Under the pieces are notes generated by a model. The model did not search any database. It saw nothing but the letters and a program-made list of their open reading frames with translations, and was not told the origin of the DNA. This document shows, one piece after another, positions 1 through 8,764 of a stretch of DNA of 64,000 nt. The number at the start of each line of letters is the position of its first letter. Within the stretch, counting starts at the first letter, position 1. Made by a program: the position numbers and the translations under genes. This DNA comes from Phyllobacterium sp. 628 (GTDB lineage: Bacteria > Pseudomonadota > Alphaproteobacteria > Rhizobiales > Rhizobiaceae). The stretch is from positions 2,549,501-2,613,500 of the forward strand of contig NZ_CP050301.1 of the NCBI RefSeq assembly GCF_014189505.1. The letters are read 5' to 3'.

Positions 1-472
1 GTTTTGCCCGCGCCGCTGCCAGACGGCTCATCACGGTGCCGATTGGTATTTCCAGAAGGTCGGCAACTTCGCGATAGGAAAGTTCTTCGACATAGGCGAG
101 AAAAACCACTGTTCTCTGTGCTTCCGGCAATGCCTGAACCTGCCGCAGCACCTGATTGGCAAATATATGGGTTTCCGTATCCCTTGCCCCATCAAAGACC
201 AATGACTCATCCGCATCGACAAAGCCCTGCCCCATGCGCACACGCCGCGAGCGAACTTCATTGAGCCAGATCGAATGCAGGATGGAAAAGAGCCACCGGT
301 CGAGCCGTGTGCCAGGCACAAATTGGCTTGCACGCTCCAGCGCCCGCACACAGGTCGCCTGAACCAGATCATCCGCTACGTCACGCTGATGCGATAATAC
401 CACCGCATAGCGCCAGAGCCGCGTAAGGTACTGGCTAAGCCCTGCCCTGATTTCCTGTTCGTTTGCGATCAT
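1..472 (-). CDS. ECF-type RNA polymerase sigma factor, C-terminal end cut by window edge
   Basis: The reverse strand is open from an ATG at 472 to the left edge, so the last residues are missing. The roughly 157 visible residues have a sigma-70 region 2 (about residues 10-75, with a DVADDLVQAT core) and a region 4 helix-turn-helix (LPEAQRTVVF, then SYREVADLLEIPIGTVMSRL, about residues 125-150). There is no region 1 or 3, as is normal for ECF (group 4) sigma factors. A GGAG sits just ahead of the ATG. Such factors redirect RNA polymerase to stress or envelope regulons, usually under an anti-sigma factor; that partner would lie outside the window, and the regulon cannot be told from here. Confidence 0.88.
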   Translation of the reverse strand, partial: MIANEQEIRAGLSQYLTRLWRYAVVLSHQRDVADDLVQATCVRALERASQFVPGTRLDRWLFSILHSIWLNEVRSRRVRMGQGFVDADESLVFDGARDTETHIFANQVLRQVQALPEAQRTVVFLAYVEELSYREVADLLEIPIGTVMSRLAAARAK

Positions 473-625
473 CGCCTCCGTCCCGGACCGGGAAACACGG
501 TCCGGTGACTTTGTATTTCGTGTCACACAACTATAAGCAGAAACGACCAAATATGCGACAGACATAATAAATCCGTTCTGAATTGCCATGATTATCGTTG
601 CCCCTGCTCAGGGTCGCGGGTTCCT

Positions 626-1180
626 TCAGATTTTCGAAGGCGTTTCAATAGCTTCCGCCAGATCGCGATATTCCTCGCAATTGGTTCCGCAGATACCTTT
701 GATCATCCCAAGCTGTTCCTTGGCCAGATCAATCTGACCTTTGATCACGTAGGCTTCACCGAGATATTCGCGAACCTTGGCGTATTGCGGATCAAGCTGA
801 ACCGATTTCATGTAATAACCAATGCCTTCATCGGTACGTCCGAGCTTGCGGGTAAAATAGCCGCGATAATTCAGTGCGATGGCGGTGTTGGGATTTTTCA
901 ACGTATCAAGCACAGCAAGGGCTTCTTCATAGCGCCAGCTTTTGCCAAGCGCATAGGCATAAGTTGTCAGGTCAGAGTCCGGAAGCAAACTTCCCTCCTG
1001 CTTGACGCATTTCTTTGTCTTGGGATTCCAGACCTCGCCCTTCGGGCAAGTCGGCGTTGTGCTTGTATCTTCGCCTGCCGCATAGACCGGGCTGGAGAAC
1101 GTTGCGATTGCAAGGCATGCGCCGAGCATGAGTGCTGGATAGATCCCGGCACCGGATAGCATTTTGCCTGTGTTCATCAT
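626..1180 (-). CDS. Secreted TPR-repeat protein
   Basis: About 184 residues from the ATG at 1180, which has AGGAG nine bases upstream; a longer reading to 1300 is possible but lacks a ribosome site. A hydrophobic N-terminal segment ending in an A-rich SPVYAA-type cleavage site predicts export. After it comes a short cysteine motif (CPKGEVW ... KKCVK), then tetratricopeptide-like helices (about residues 90-165, with a NYRGYFTRKLGRTDEG unit and an EYLGEAYVIKGQ unit). A second cysteine pair (GICGTNC) lies near the C terminus, so disulfides in the periplasm are likely. TPR proteins act as scaffolds; the partner is unknown. It is divergent from the next gene and shares a 226-base intergenic region with it. 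Confidence 0.75.
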   Translation of the reverse strand: MMNTGKMLSGAGIYPALMLGACLAIATFSSPVYAAGEDTSTTPTCPKGEVWNPKTKKCVKQEGSLLPDSDLTTYAYALGKSWRYEEALAVLDTLKNPNTAIALNYRGYFTRKLGRTDEGIGYYMKSVQLDPQYAKVREYLGEAYVIKGQIDLAKEQLGMIKGICGTNCEEYRDLAEAIETPSKI

Positions 1181-1406
1181 GGTGTTCGCTCCTGCAAGAA
1201 TGGGTTTGCGAAGAGAGAACACCCCAGATGCAGAACTTATTCGGTACAGCCAGCATTTTTGTTGCTGGGAATAAAATTTCAAAAGAATCGGTGTTTTCAC
1301 ATCAAAGTTGGCTGTTTCAGCACAGCCGGTACTTAAAATTGTTACCAGTGCTTTCTATATGCGACGTGCGCGTTCAAATTTGCCGAACTCGTAACAGGAG
1401 AAATTT

Positions 1407-2426
1407 ATGTCTGGTACCGTTTCCCGCGTCATTCGCATCGTCGTCTTGATCACCTTGGCCCTGGCTGTCACTCTGAGCGCTTTCGATATTGCTGATGCCC
1501 GGCGGGCCGGTGGTGGCGGATTTGGCAGCCGTGGCTCGCGCACGTTCGATGCGCCCGCAACCACACGCACGGCTCCATCAACAGCCGCGCCCATTGAGCG
1601 TTCCATGACACCGCAGGCGAGCCAGCCATCGGCCATGCAGCCACAGATGAACGCACAGCGTCCCGGCCTGTTCGGCGGCTTCGGCCGTTCAATGATCGGC
1701 GGTCTGCTGGTCGGTGGCCTCATCGGCACATTGCTGGGTAGCGGATTTGGCGGCGGCTTCGGCTTCCTCGCCATGCTGTTGCAGATTGGCCTTGTGATCG
1801 GCGCCGTCATGCTGGCAATGCGCTTTTTTGCCCGGCGTCAACAGTCGCCCCTGGCGACGGCATCCGGCCCATCTTCGAGCCAGGGTTTTGGCCGGCAGGC
1901 GGACCAGTCAACATCGTCATCCTTCCGTATTCCAACAATTGGATCGGGCGGAGGTTCGGGCTTTGGCTCAGGTCCGGCAGCCGCGCCGCGCCCGGCACAA
2001 GTGGCTTCAAAGTCCACCGACGAGCTTGGACTATCTGAGAAGGATCTCAATAAGTTCGAAGAACTGCTGACCGATGTACAAACCGCCTATGGCAAGGAAA
2101 ACTACGCAGCTCTCCGCGCTCTCACCACGCCAGAAGCCATGTCGTATCTCGCGGAAGAGCTGGGTGAAAATGCCACGAATGGCGTGCGCAACAGCGTTTC
2201 GGATGTCAAACTGCTGCAGGGTGACATTGCTGAATCCTGGCGTGAGGGTAATGCGGAATTCGCGACGCTTGCAATGCGCTACTCGAGTGTAGACGCCATG
2301 CTCGACCGGACGACGGGTAAGCTTGTCCATGGCGACAATACCAAAGCATCCGAATCCACAGAAGTTTGGACGTTCGTGCGCAAGGATGGTGATGATTGGA
2401 AGCTTTCGGCCATTCAGGCTGCTTAA
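1407..2426 (+). CDS. Tim44-like domain membrane protein
   Basis: 339 residues. There is a signal-anchor helix at about residues 8-27, an Ala/Thr/Pro/Gln-rich linker, a Gly-rich membrane stretch (about 95-140, with GGLLVGGLIGTLLGSGFGGG and then a second hydrophobic helix), a Gly/Ser linker and a C-terminal Tim44/MBA1-like domain (about residues 210-339). This order is typical of the bacterial Tim44-domain family; its mitochondrial relatives tether import motors to the membrane, while the role in bacteria is not well established. The ATG has an AGGAG a few bases upstream. No operon partner is evident. Confidence 0.8.
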   Translation: MSGTVSRVIRIVVLITLALAVTLSAFDIADARRAGGGGFGSRGSRTFDAPATTRTAPSTAAPIERSMTPQASQPSAMQPQMNAQRPGLFGGFGRSMIGGLLVGGLIGTLLGSGFGGGFGFLAMLLQIGLVIGAVMLAMRFFARRQQSPLATASGPSSSQGFGRQADQSTSSSFRIPTIGSGGGSGFGSGPAAAPRPAQVASKSTDELGLSEKDLNKFEELLTDVQTAYGKENYAALRALTTPEAMSYLAEELGENATNGVRNSVSDVKLLQGDIAESWREGNAEFATLAMRYSSVDAMLDRTTGKLVHGDNTKASESTEVWTFVRKDGDDWKLSAIQAA

Positions 2427-2456
2427 AGCAACCCCAGCTCATTCATAGACTTGGAA

Positions 2457-2487
2457 TTCGGCGCAGGAGAACCTCTTCTGCGCCGAA
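2457..2487. terminator. Hairpin between convergent genes
   Basis: A 14-bp stem with one G-T pair (arms 2457-2470 and 2474-2487, loop ACC) lies between the stop of the Tim44-like gene and the stop of the convergent secreted-repeat gene. The T-run is weak on both sides, so termination is inferred from stem strength and position. Confidence 0.6.
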
Positions 2488-2500
2488 TGCGTTTGAAAGC

Positions 2501-2872
2501 TTATTTCACCACGTGCCAGACGCCACCGACGCCGTCACCGGTTGTCTCACCCGCTTTGGTGTCTTTGGCGAACGTGTAAAGTGGTTTGCCGTCATAGGCC
2601 CACATGTCTTTGCCTGCGCTATCCTTGACGAGTGACCATTTGCCGTCGGCTTTCGCCTTGGCATCGGCGGGAAATGCCGGCCAGTTCTTCAGACATTTTT
2701 CGTCACAGTTGGATTTGCCTTTTGTATCCTTGTCAAAACTGTAGAGCGTCATGCCCTTTTCAGTAGCAAGGACCTTGCCAAGCTTCGTTTCAACCATTTT
2801 CGCTGGTTCAGCAGCGTAAGCAGACAGGGTCGTGGCAGCCAGAAGACTCATTGCAATTAGCAGTGTTTTCAT
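2501..2872 (-). CDS. Small secreted protein with COG4315-type (secreted/lipoprotein_15) repeats
   Basis: About 123 residues from the ATG at 2872. An upstream in-frame GTG at 2881 would sit directly on the AGGGAG, so the ATG with an 8-base spacing is preferred. A cleavable signal peptide (LSAYAAEPAK) is followed by the two repeats typical of this family, each with a GMTLYSFDKDT or GKPLYTFAKDT core; the first is followed by a CDEKCLKNWPAF segment with two cysteines. The function of the family is unknown; members are predicted periplasmic or surface proteins. Confidence 0.85.
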   Translation of the reverse strand: MKTLLIAMSLLAATTLSAYAAEPAKMVETKLGKVLATEKGMTLYSFDKDTKGKSNCDEKCLKNWPAFPADAKAKADGKWSLVKDSAGKDMWAYDGKPLYTFAKDTKAGETTGDGVGGVWHVVK

Positions 2873-3158
2873 TGATTTCACTCCCTAACCGGTTTTACCG
2901 GCAGAACGCCGAACTTTACCTTTTAGACGAACGATGTTCGCCCATGATGACGATGCAATCAATTCTGATCCGAATTGAGGCAGGTTGAAGAAGCGCAGAT
3001 CAAGGATTGCAACGATTTGTAAGCTTGCAAAAACAGCGTATTGATTTTCGAGGCTCTTATGGAGCAAAGATGTGTGCCTGAAAAAGACGAAATTGAATAT
3101 TATCTGCCTCCATTGAAAAACGATCCCATTCCCAACGTGCAAAAGTATTGATCCGAAA

Positions 3159-3815
3159 ATGCGACTGCTGCTTGTTGAAGACGATATGATGCTTGGCTCT
3201 TCACTGAAGAAGGCGCTGGAGAAGCATGCCTATGGCGTTGACTGGATGCAGGACGGTGAATCCGGGCTGGCTGCGCTGCAGGATTCAAGTTTTGCCGTGG
3301 TTATTCTTGACGTCAACCTGCCAAAGATGAGTGGTCTTGAGGTGCTCAAAGCCGCGCGACGCGACAAGAACCTTGTTCCCATTCTGCTGCTGACGGCACG
3401 CGATACGCCCTTGCACAAGGTGGAAGGTCTGGACAGCGGCGCCGATGACTATCTCGTCAAACCGTTCGATCTGGATGAATTGCTGGCGCGGTTGCGCGCA
3501 TTGGTCCGTCGGCGCGAAGGCCGTATTGACACCATTCTGCGCTGCTCCGATGTGGAAGTGGATCCGGCTGCCAAGGTGGTGCGGAAAGCTTCAACACAGG
3601 TCATGATGACCGCAAAGGAGTTCCAGCTTCTGAAGCTTCTGATGGAGCGCGCGGGCAAATATGTCACCAAAAGCGACATCGAATATGCGCTTTATAGCGC
3701 CGAAAGCGCTGTCGAGAGCAACACGACCGAGGTCACGATCTATAACCTGCGTAAGAAACTTGGCAGTGATTTCATCAAATCCATCCGTGGTGTGGGTTAT
3801 ATGGTGGACGCATGA
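3159..3815 (+). CDS. OmpR/PmrA-type response regulator
   Basis: 218 residues. The receiver domain has the acidic pair D8/D9, phosphoacceptor D51 (VVILDVNLP), T79 and K101 (DYLVKPFD); a winged-helix DNA-binding domain follows (about residues 125-218, ending KSIRGVGYMVDA). It overlaps the sensor kinase gene by 4 bases (ATGA), so the pair is co-translated. Within the family it is most like the QseB/PmrA/TctD branch, which often controls envelope or lipid genes. The eight-gene operon that begins 123 bases beyond the kinase is the obvious candidate target, but this is inference. Confidence 0.9.
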   Translation: MRLLLVEDDMMLGSSLKKALEKHAYGVDWMQDGESGLAALQDSSFAVVILDVNLPKMSGLEVLKAARRDKNLVPILLLTARDTPLHKVEGLDSGADDYLVKPFDLDELLARLRALVRRREGRIDTILRCSDVEVDPAAKVVRKASTQVMMTAKEFQLLKLLMERAGKYVTKSDIEYALYSAESAVESNTTEVTIYNLRKKLGSDFIKSIRGVGYMVDA

Positions 3816-5189
3816 GCAGGCCCACCCTTACCCGGAAACTGTTCTTTCGCATTACACCGACAATCCTTGTCACCATGGCCGTTATCGGCGGCTTCGCCTT
3901 CAACAGCGCCACGCGCGAAATCAACAATGTCTATGACGCCCAGCTGATCAACGATGCCAATGTGCTCTGGGTTCTGCTCAACAAGCAGTTTAACGATGAT
4001 AATGGCGGGCCCGCCACGCAGATCGGTGACATCGATTTCAGCATGGGCAATCAGCTCGCACTGAATGAAGACGCGGATGACTATGCCGATGCGCATATGT
4101 TCCGTGCCTGGAAGGACAACAAGATCGTTCTGTTTTCCGGATCAACATTTCCGGCGGAAATTCCTTTGCAGAAAGCAGGATTCACAACAGTTCGCTATGA
4201 CAGTGAACATTGGCGCATCTACTCTCTTCCCATTCCAGACACGCACATCGTCATTGAAGTGGCCGAGAAAGTGGCCATGCGCGAAACGCTTGTGTCCAAT
4301 ATTCTGCTGAATCTCATTTTCCCGCTGCTTATCCTTATTCCCCTGATCAGTCTATTGATCTGGTTCGGCATTAATAGCGGCCTCAGCACGATCCATATGC
4401 TCGTGCAGCAAATCCGCAGCCGGTCGCCCGATGATTTGTCCGCCATTCCGGTCGGTACCCTGCCAAGAGACCTGTCGCCGCTGGGCCGCTCGATCAATCA
4501 GCTTCTGGAAAATCTCGACGATCTCGCTGAAAGCCGAGCGCCGTTTTGCTGATCACGCGGCTCACCAGTTGCGGACACCGCAAGCTGCCCTGAAGCTTCT
4601 GTTGCAGATGCTGGCGCAAGCGGACAGTGAGAAAGAACGCCAGTCAATCATCAATGATCTGGTCATCAGCAATGAAAAGGCGACCTATCTCATCGAGCAA
4701 TTACTGCGTGCTGCGCGTGTTAGTCATCAGCCCATGCAGCTACAGCCCGTTGCCCTCTACAGTACTGTGGCATCCGTTGTAGCCGAAATGGGAAACCTCG
4801 TGACGGCCAAACAGCTCGATATGTCGCTTGAGGGCGACGAGAAAGCAGAAGTGCGGGCAGATGAGCCATTGCTGCGCCTGATGACCAGCAATCTCATTGA
4901 AAACGCGGTCAAATACACACCATCCGGCGGACGTATTCGTGTTGCGATCACGCTTGCCAACAATTTCTGGCGCCTGTCTATTTCCGATAGCGGGCCAGGC
5001 ATCGCAGAACATCACCGGGAAGCGGTGTTTCAGCGATTCTACCGCATTGATACGCCGCAGATTGAGGGTACCGGTCTCGGGTTGACGATCGTGGCTGATA
5101 TTATCAAACGTCTGTCGGGCAGCATTGCTCTCAAGTCCCCCGCATCCGGCAACGGTTTGCTCGTAGAAGTACTTCTACCAAAAGCATAA
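3812..5189 (+). pseudogene. Sensor histidine kinase, interrupted by a 1-base frameshift
   Basis: The first frame (3812-4552) encodes TM1 (about residues 12-30), a periplasmic sensor region, TM2 (about 163-188) and a HAMP-like segment, and stops soon after LDDLAES. The kinase continues in the next frame up to 5189 with the H-box (FADHAAHQLRTP, phospho-His in HQLRTP), N-box (NLIENAVKYTP), G1 (DSGPGIAE) and G2 (GTGLGLTIV). Reading one A fewer in the AAA at 4530-4532 joins the frames as LAEAERRFADH, so an A insertion is the simplest explanation. Both halves are otherwise intact and conserved, which fits a recent mutation or a base-calling error. If real, the sensor is split from its catalytic core. 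Confidence 0.85.
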
Positions 5190-5192
5190 TTT

Positions 5193-5250
5193 CCATTTGC
5201 GAAAATGGTTAATTTCGCCTGTGCCGATTTCAGTTTGGCATCATTTTCGC
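5193..5250 (+). promoter_or_regulatory. Candidate operator region ahead of the eight-gene operon
   Basis: The 123-base gap between the kinase and the operon holds a small inverted repeat (CCATTT at 5193-5198, AAATGG at 5203-5208) and a pair of inverted 8-mers, GCGAAAAT at 5199-5206 and ATTTTCGC at 5243-5250. They could be binding sites for the adjacent response regulator. No consensus was matched; this is pattern only. Confidence 0.3.
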
Positions 5251-5312
5251 ATAATTTAGCAATCAGTCCTGAATGCTAGAAGCTGCTCCACGTTCACACG
5301 AGGAGTGTCTGC

Positions 5313-5996
5313 ATGCATGTTTTTTGTGATTTCGACGGGACCATTTCCCTCGAAGACGCCACAGATTTCATTCTTGAGCGATTGGCCAGCCCGAAATGGG
5401 AAGATATCGAACAGCAATGGAAGCAGGGTCTTATCGGCTCTGCGGAATGCATGTCGCGTCAGATTGCCCTGATTCAGGCCACCCGCCAGGAACTGGACAA
5501 TACGCTTGATGGCATTGCCATCGACCCGACCTTCCCTGCCTTCATCGATTTTTGCTGGGCGCAGGGCATTCCGGTCACCATTATCAGCGATGGCGTTGAT
5601 TATTTCATCAAGCGCATCCTCGCCCGGCACAATCTCGACTATCTGCCCGTTATCGCCAACAAACTGACGATCAGCGGTATCAATGGCCATACACGCTATG
5701 AATTGAGTTCGCCTTACAGCGATATCGATTGTTCGTCAGCCGCCGGTGTCTGCAAATGCCGGTCGGTCGAATCTTTCGATATGCGTGTTTATATCGGCGA
5801 CGGCCGCTCCGACTTCTGTGTTTCCGACAAGCCGGAGCTCGTCTTTGCCAAAGACAAGCTTGCCGAATTCTGCGCCGAACGGGCTATTCCGTTCGTCGGC
5901 TATCAGAATTTCTCCGACCTTACCCAAAGCCTGAAAAACGCGCTGCCTGATTTCAATCGCCGGCAACCGAGCGCTCCCCGCTACGCCACGGCGTAA
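5313..5996 (+). CDS. HAD-superfamily phosphatase, MtnX / phosphoserine-phosphatase-like
   Basis: 227 residues; first gene of the operon, with GAGGAG ahead of the ATG. HAD motif I is DFDGTI (nucleophile D6, acid D8), motif II is TIISDG, and motif IV is YIGDGRSDFCVS with the acidic pair. A cysteine-rich insert (CSSAAGVCKC, about residue 140-150) is the CxxC-type feature seen in MtnX-like (HAD-IB) members. The family removes phosphate from small molecules. MtnX itself acts in methionine salvage, but no salvage gene is nearby, so the substrate is more likely an intermediate of the pathway encoded by this operon. Confidence 0.82.
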   Translation: MHVFCDFDGTISLEDATDFILERLASPKWEDIEQQWKQGLIGSAECMSRQIALIQATRQELDNTLDGIAIDPTFPAFIDFCWAQGIPVTIISDGVDYFIKRILARHNLDYLPVIANKLTISGINGHTRYELSSPYSDIDCSSAAGVCKCRSVESFDMRVYIGDGRSDFCVSDKPELVFAKDKLAEFCAERAIPFVGYQNFSDLTQSLKNALPDFNRRQPSAPRYATA

Positions 5997-6019
5997 CAAA
6001 CCAACCAAAGAGAATCTTC

Positions 6020-7441
6020 ATGAAAACCAACCTTGCTATCCAGCAGAATGACAATGCGGCGTCGCAGCAGACGTCAGAAGCCGAGCTGCGTGCCCTTGAG
6101 CAGGAATACTGCTCGCATGGCGATACGGTTCACTACACCGACCATCCAATGTTTTTCGAGCGTTGCGAAGGCTCCTATGTTTACGATGCCGCAGACACGC
6201 CGTTCCTTGATCTGCAGATGTGGTACTCGGCCGTCAACTTCGGCTACCGCAACCCGCGTTTGAACGCTGCCGCACACCGTCAGCTGGACACCCTGCCCCA
6301 GGTTGCCTCGCAGTATCTGCACCGCGAGAAGGTCGAACTGGCTGCAATGATTGCCAAGGATGCCGAGCGCAAGTTTGGTGCCAAGGGCCGCGTGCATTTC
6401 AATGTCGGCGGTTCGCAGGCAGTCGAAGACTCTCTCAAACTGGTGCGTAACTATACTGGCGGCAAGAGCCTGATGTTTGCCTTCGAAGGCGGCTATCACG
6501 GCCGTACGCTCGGCGCCTCGGCCATCACATCCAGCTATCGTTATCGCCGCCGCTACGGCCATTTCGGCGACCGTGCCCAGTTTATCGAATTCCCCTATCA
6601 CTTCCGCGGCCCCAAGGGCATGAGCAAGGAAGAATACGGTCACTACTGCGTGCAGAAATTCGCACGCCTGTTCGAAAGCGAGTATAACGGCGTTTGGGAC
6701 CCAAAGACCGGCAAGGCTGAATACGCCGCGTTCTACGTCGAGCCAATTCAGGGCACAGGCGGCTATGTCATTCCACCAATGAACTTCTTCAAGGAATTGA
6801 AGAAGGTTCTGGATGACCACGGCATTCTGATGGTTGTCGACGAAATCCAGATGGGCGTTTACCGCACAGGCAAATTGTGGTCCATCGAACATTTTGGCGT
6901 AACGCCAGACGCGCTGGTCTTCGGCAAGGCCATCACCAATGGTCTGAACCCGCTCTCCGGTGTCTGGGCCAAGGAAGAAATGATCAATCCAGGCATTTTC
7001 CCGCCCGGTTCCACCCATTCCACGTTTGCCAGCAACCCGATGGGTACCGCGGTCGCGCTCGAAACCATGAAAATGCTCGAAGAAGAAGACTTCGGTGCCG
7101 CTGTTATGGAAAAAGGTGCCTATTTCCTCGACGGTCTGAAAGAATTGCAGAAGCGTCATCCCACCATCGGTGATGTTGATGGTCTTGGCCTCGCACTGCG
7201 TGTCGAGATCTGCAAGGAAGACGGCTATACGCCCGACAAAGCTACGCTCGACTGGATGGCCGATGAAGGCATGAAGGGCGACCTGCTGGTTGGCGCGAAG
7301 AAGTACGGCCTCGTGCTTGACGTGGGCGGCTACTACAAGAACGTCATTACCCTCGCTCCAAATCTCCTGATTACCCGCGAAGAAATCGATCTGGCGCTTA
7401 ACCTGCTTGATCAGCTGTTCGTTCGTGCAGCCAAGAGATAA
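6020..7441 (+). CDS. PLP-dependent class III aminotransferase
   Basis: 473 residues, near the usual length for the family. It has the phosphate-binding GGSQAVEDS (about 130-138), the EGGYHGRT loop, the PLP-ring aspartate in VVDEIQMGVYRTG (D274) and the Schiff-base lysine in FGKAITNG (K303). The fold type matches ornithine, GABA, diaminobutyrate and other omega-amino transaminases, so it likely interconverts an aldehyde and a primary amine. It begins 23 bases after the phosphatase and ends 4 bases before the next start. The substrate cannot be assigned; in context it probably supplies or trims the amine part of the product. Confidence 0.85.
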   Translation: MKTNLAIQQNDNAASQQTSEAELRALEQEYCSHGDTVHYTDHPMFFERCEGSYVYDAADTPFLDLQMWYSAVNFGYRNPRLNAAAHRQLDTLPQVASQYLHREKVELAAMIAKDAERKFGAKGRVHFNVGGSQAVEDSLKLVRNYTGGKSLMFAFEGGYHGRTLGASAITSSYRYRRRYGHFGDRAQFIEFPYHFRGPKGMSKEEYGHYCVQKFARLFESEYNGVWDPKTGKAEYAAFYVEPIQGTGGYVIPPMNFFKELKKVLDDHGILMVVDEIQMGVYRTGKLWSIEHFGVTPDALVFGKAITNGLNPLSGVWAKEEMINPGIFPPGSTHSTFASNPMGTAVALETMKMLEEEDFGAAVMEKGAYFLDGLKELQKRHPTIGDVDGLGLALRVEICKEDGYTPDKATLDWMADEGMKGDLLVGAKKYGLVLDVGGYYKNVITLAPNLLITREEIDLALNLLDQLFVRAAKR

Positions 7442-7445
7442 TCGG

Positions 7446-8399
7446 ATGCAACTCCTCCTTCTTCACCTTGATGATGCGCTGGAGTTGCAACCAGACTTCG
7501 TGCGCGCCTGTATGCGAACAGGCGCGCGCCAGATCTGTGCAGAAGATCATGGCCGTGCCGTGCGTCTCTGGGGCAATCAGCAATCCCTGGACAAGCTGAG
7601 CAACTGCCTTACCCGGCATATTGTCGGCAAGGGCAAGACACCGCATTTGTCGTTTATGGGATCCGGTGATTTCCATCATATAACGGCGCTTCTGGTTGCA
7701 GCGGCGCTGGGGAACAATCCGGAACCCGCCACACTCATCCATTTTGATAACCATCCGGACTGGGTGCATTTCAACAACGGCATGCATTGCGGCTCGTGGA
7801 TAAACCGCGCTTTGCAGCATCGCAGTCTCGAAAAAATCGTGACTGTCGGTGTTTGCAGCAGCGATCTGAAAAGCCCGGAGCGCAAAGGCGCCAACCTGTC
7901 CCTGCTGGCTTCAGGACGGCTCGAACTTTACCCCTATGAACATGCGCCGAGCCGGGTTCGCAAGGAATATGGTCAGGGCGCCAGCTACGAACAGAAAGAC
8001 GGTGCGCTGAACTGGAAAACAATTGCTGAAGTCGGTGAGCAGAATTTCATCGACCAACTCTTGTCACGCATCAAAACCAAAGCCGTCTATCTGACAATCG
8101 ACAAAGATGTCCTTGCCCGTGAAGATGCCGTTACCAATTGGGATCAGGGCAGAATGCGCCTCCCCTATGTGCTGTCACTGATCACCGAGATCAGCAAACG
8201 TCATCAGATCATTGGTGCTGACGTGACTGGGGACTATTCAATCCCGTCCTATACGGGAAATCTCTGGACACGGTTCACCAAGAACGCGGAAATCCTCATT
8301 GATCAGCCGCATTCAAGGCCTGATCCGCGCAAAACAACCAACATCAACAGTTCCGCCAATCATGCATTGCTCGAAGTTCTGTCTGAGGCAATGGCATGA
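7446..8399 (+). CDS. Arginase-fold (ureohydrolase/UPF0489-like) protein
   Basis: 317 residues from the ATG at 7446; an in-frame extension to 7407 would overlap the aminotransferase and is not favoured. It keeps the metal-site pattern of the arginase/agmatinase superfamily: GDFHH (74-78), DNHPD (101-105, matching DxHxD) and IDKD (218-221, matching the later DxD). The rest differs from true arginases, and it falls with the poorly studied UPF0489 type. A di-metal hydrolase acting on a guanidino, formimino or amide group is plausible but unproven. It overlaps the next gene by 4 bases (ATGA). Confidence 0.7.
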   Translation: MQLLLLHLDDALELQPDFVRACMRTGARQICAEDHGRAVRLWGNQQSLDKLSNCLTRHIVGKGKTPHLSFMGSGDFHHITALLVAAALGNNPEPATLIHFDNHPDWVHFNNGMHCGSWINRALQHRSLEKIVTVGVCSSDLKSPERKGANLSLLASGRLELYPYEHAPSRVRKEYGQGASYEQKDGALNWKTIAEVGEQNFIDQLLSRIKTKAVYLTIDKDVLAREDAVTNWDQGRMRLPYVLSLITEISKRHQIIGADVTGDYSIPSYTGNLWTRFTKNAEILIDQPHSRPDPRKTTNINSSANHALLEVLSEAMA

Positions 8400-8764
8400 C
8401 CGAAACTCTCATGACTGGCACCCTCACCGGCCCAATGCTGGCTCTCATCGCTTTCTGCGTTTTGACGGAAACAGCGCGCGAAGTCTGTTTCAAACATTCT
8501 GCCGACGATGAGACTTTGATGGCCGCGCTTGTCAAACCGATGACATGGCTCGGCGTTATCTTCTGGGGAATGGAACTCGTCGGCTGGACGATCGTACTGG
8601 AACATGTCCCGCTTTCCATCGCTTTTCCGCTGATGGCCTTGAGCTATGTCGTCATCGTGCTCGCTGGAGCATGGATATTCAGAGAAAAAATCAATCTTCG
8701 CCACGCAGCCGGCGTGCTGTTCATCACCGCCGGCGTGGCTTGTGTAGGAGCAACAGGATTATGA
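8396..8764 (+). CDS. SMR/EamA-type four-helix membrane transporter (first of two)
   Basis: 122 residues with four predicted membrane helices, the size of the small multidrug resistance family. The pattern EHVPLSIAFPLMALSYVVIVLAGAWIF resembles helices 2-3 of EmrE/SugE/ArnE-like proteins. A glutamate in the first helix (LTETAREV) fits the position of the proton-coupled or lipid-head acidic residue. It is translationally coupled to both neighbours. ArnE/ArnF-like proteins of this size flip amine-modified lipid carriers, so with the second SMR gene at 11597 it may form a heteromeric exporter or flippase for the product. Confidence 0.75.
   Translation: MTETLMTGTLTGPMLALIAFCVLTETAREVCFKHSADDETLMAALVKPMTWLGVIFWGMELVGWTIVLEHVPLSIAFPLMALSYVVIVLAGAWIFREKINLRHAAGVLFITAGVACVGATGL

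Noticed and set aside
5313-5996. Assigning the HAD phosphatase to methionine salvage as mtnX
   Set aside because: No other salvage gene is present and it is locked in the eight-gene operon.
6074-7159. Long antisense frame (361 codons) inside the aminotransferase gene
   Set aside because: It mirrors codon bias of the real gene, has no ribosome site and no recognisable domain.
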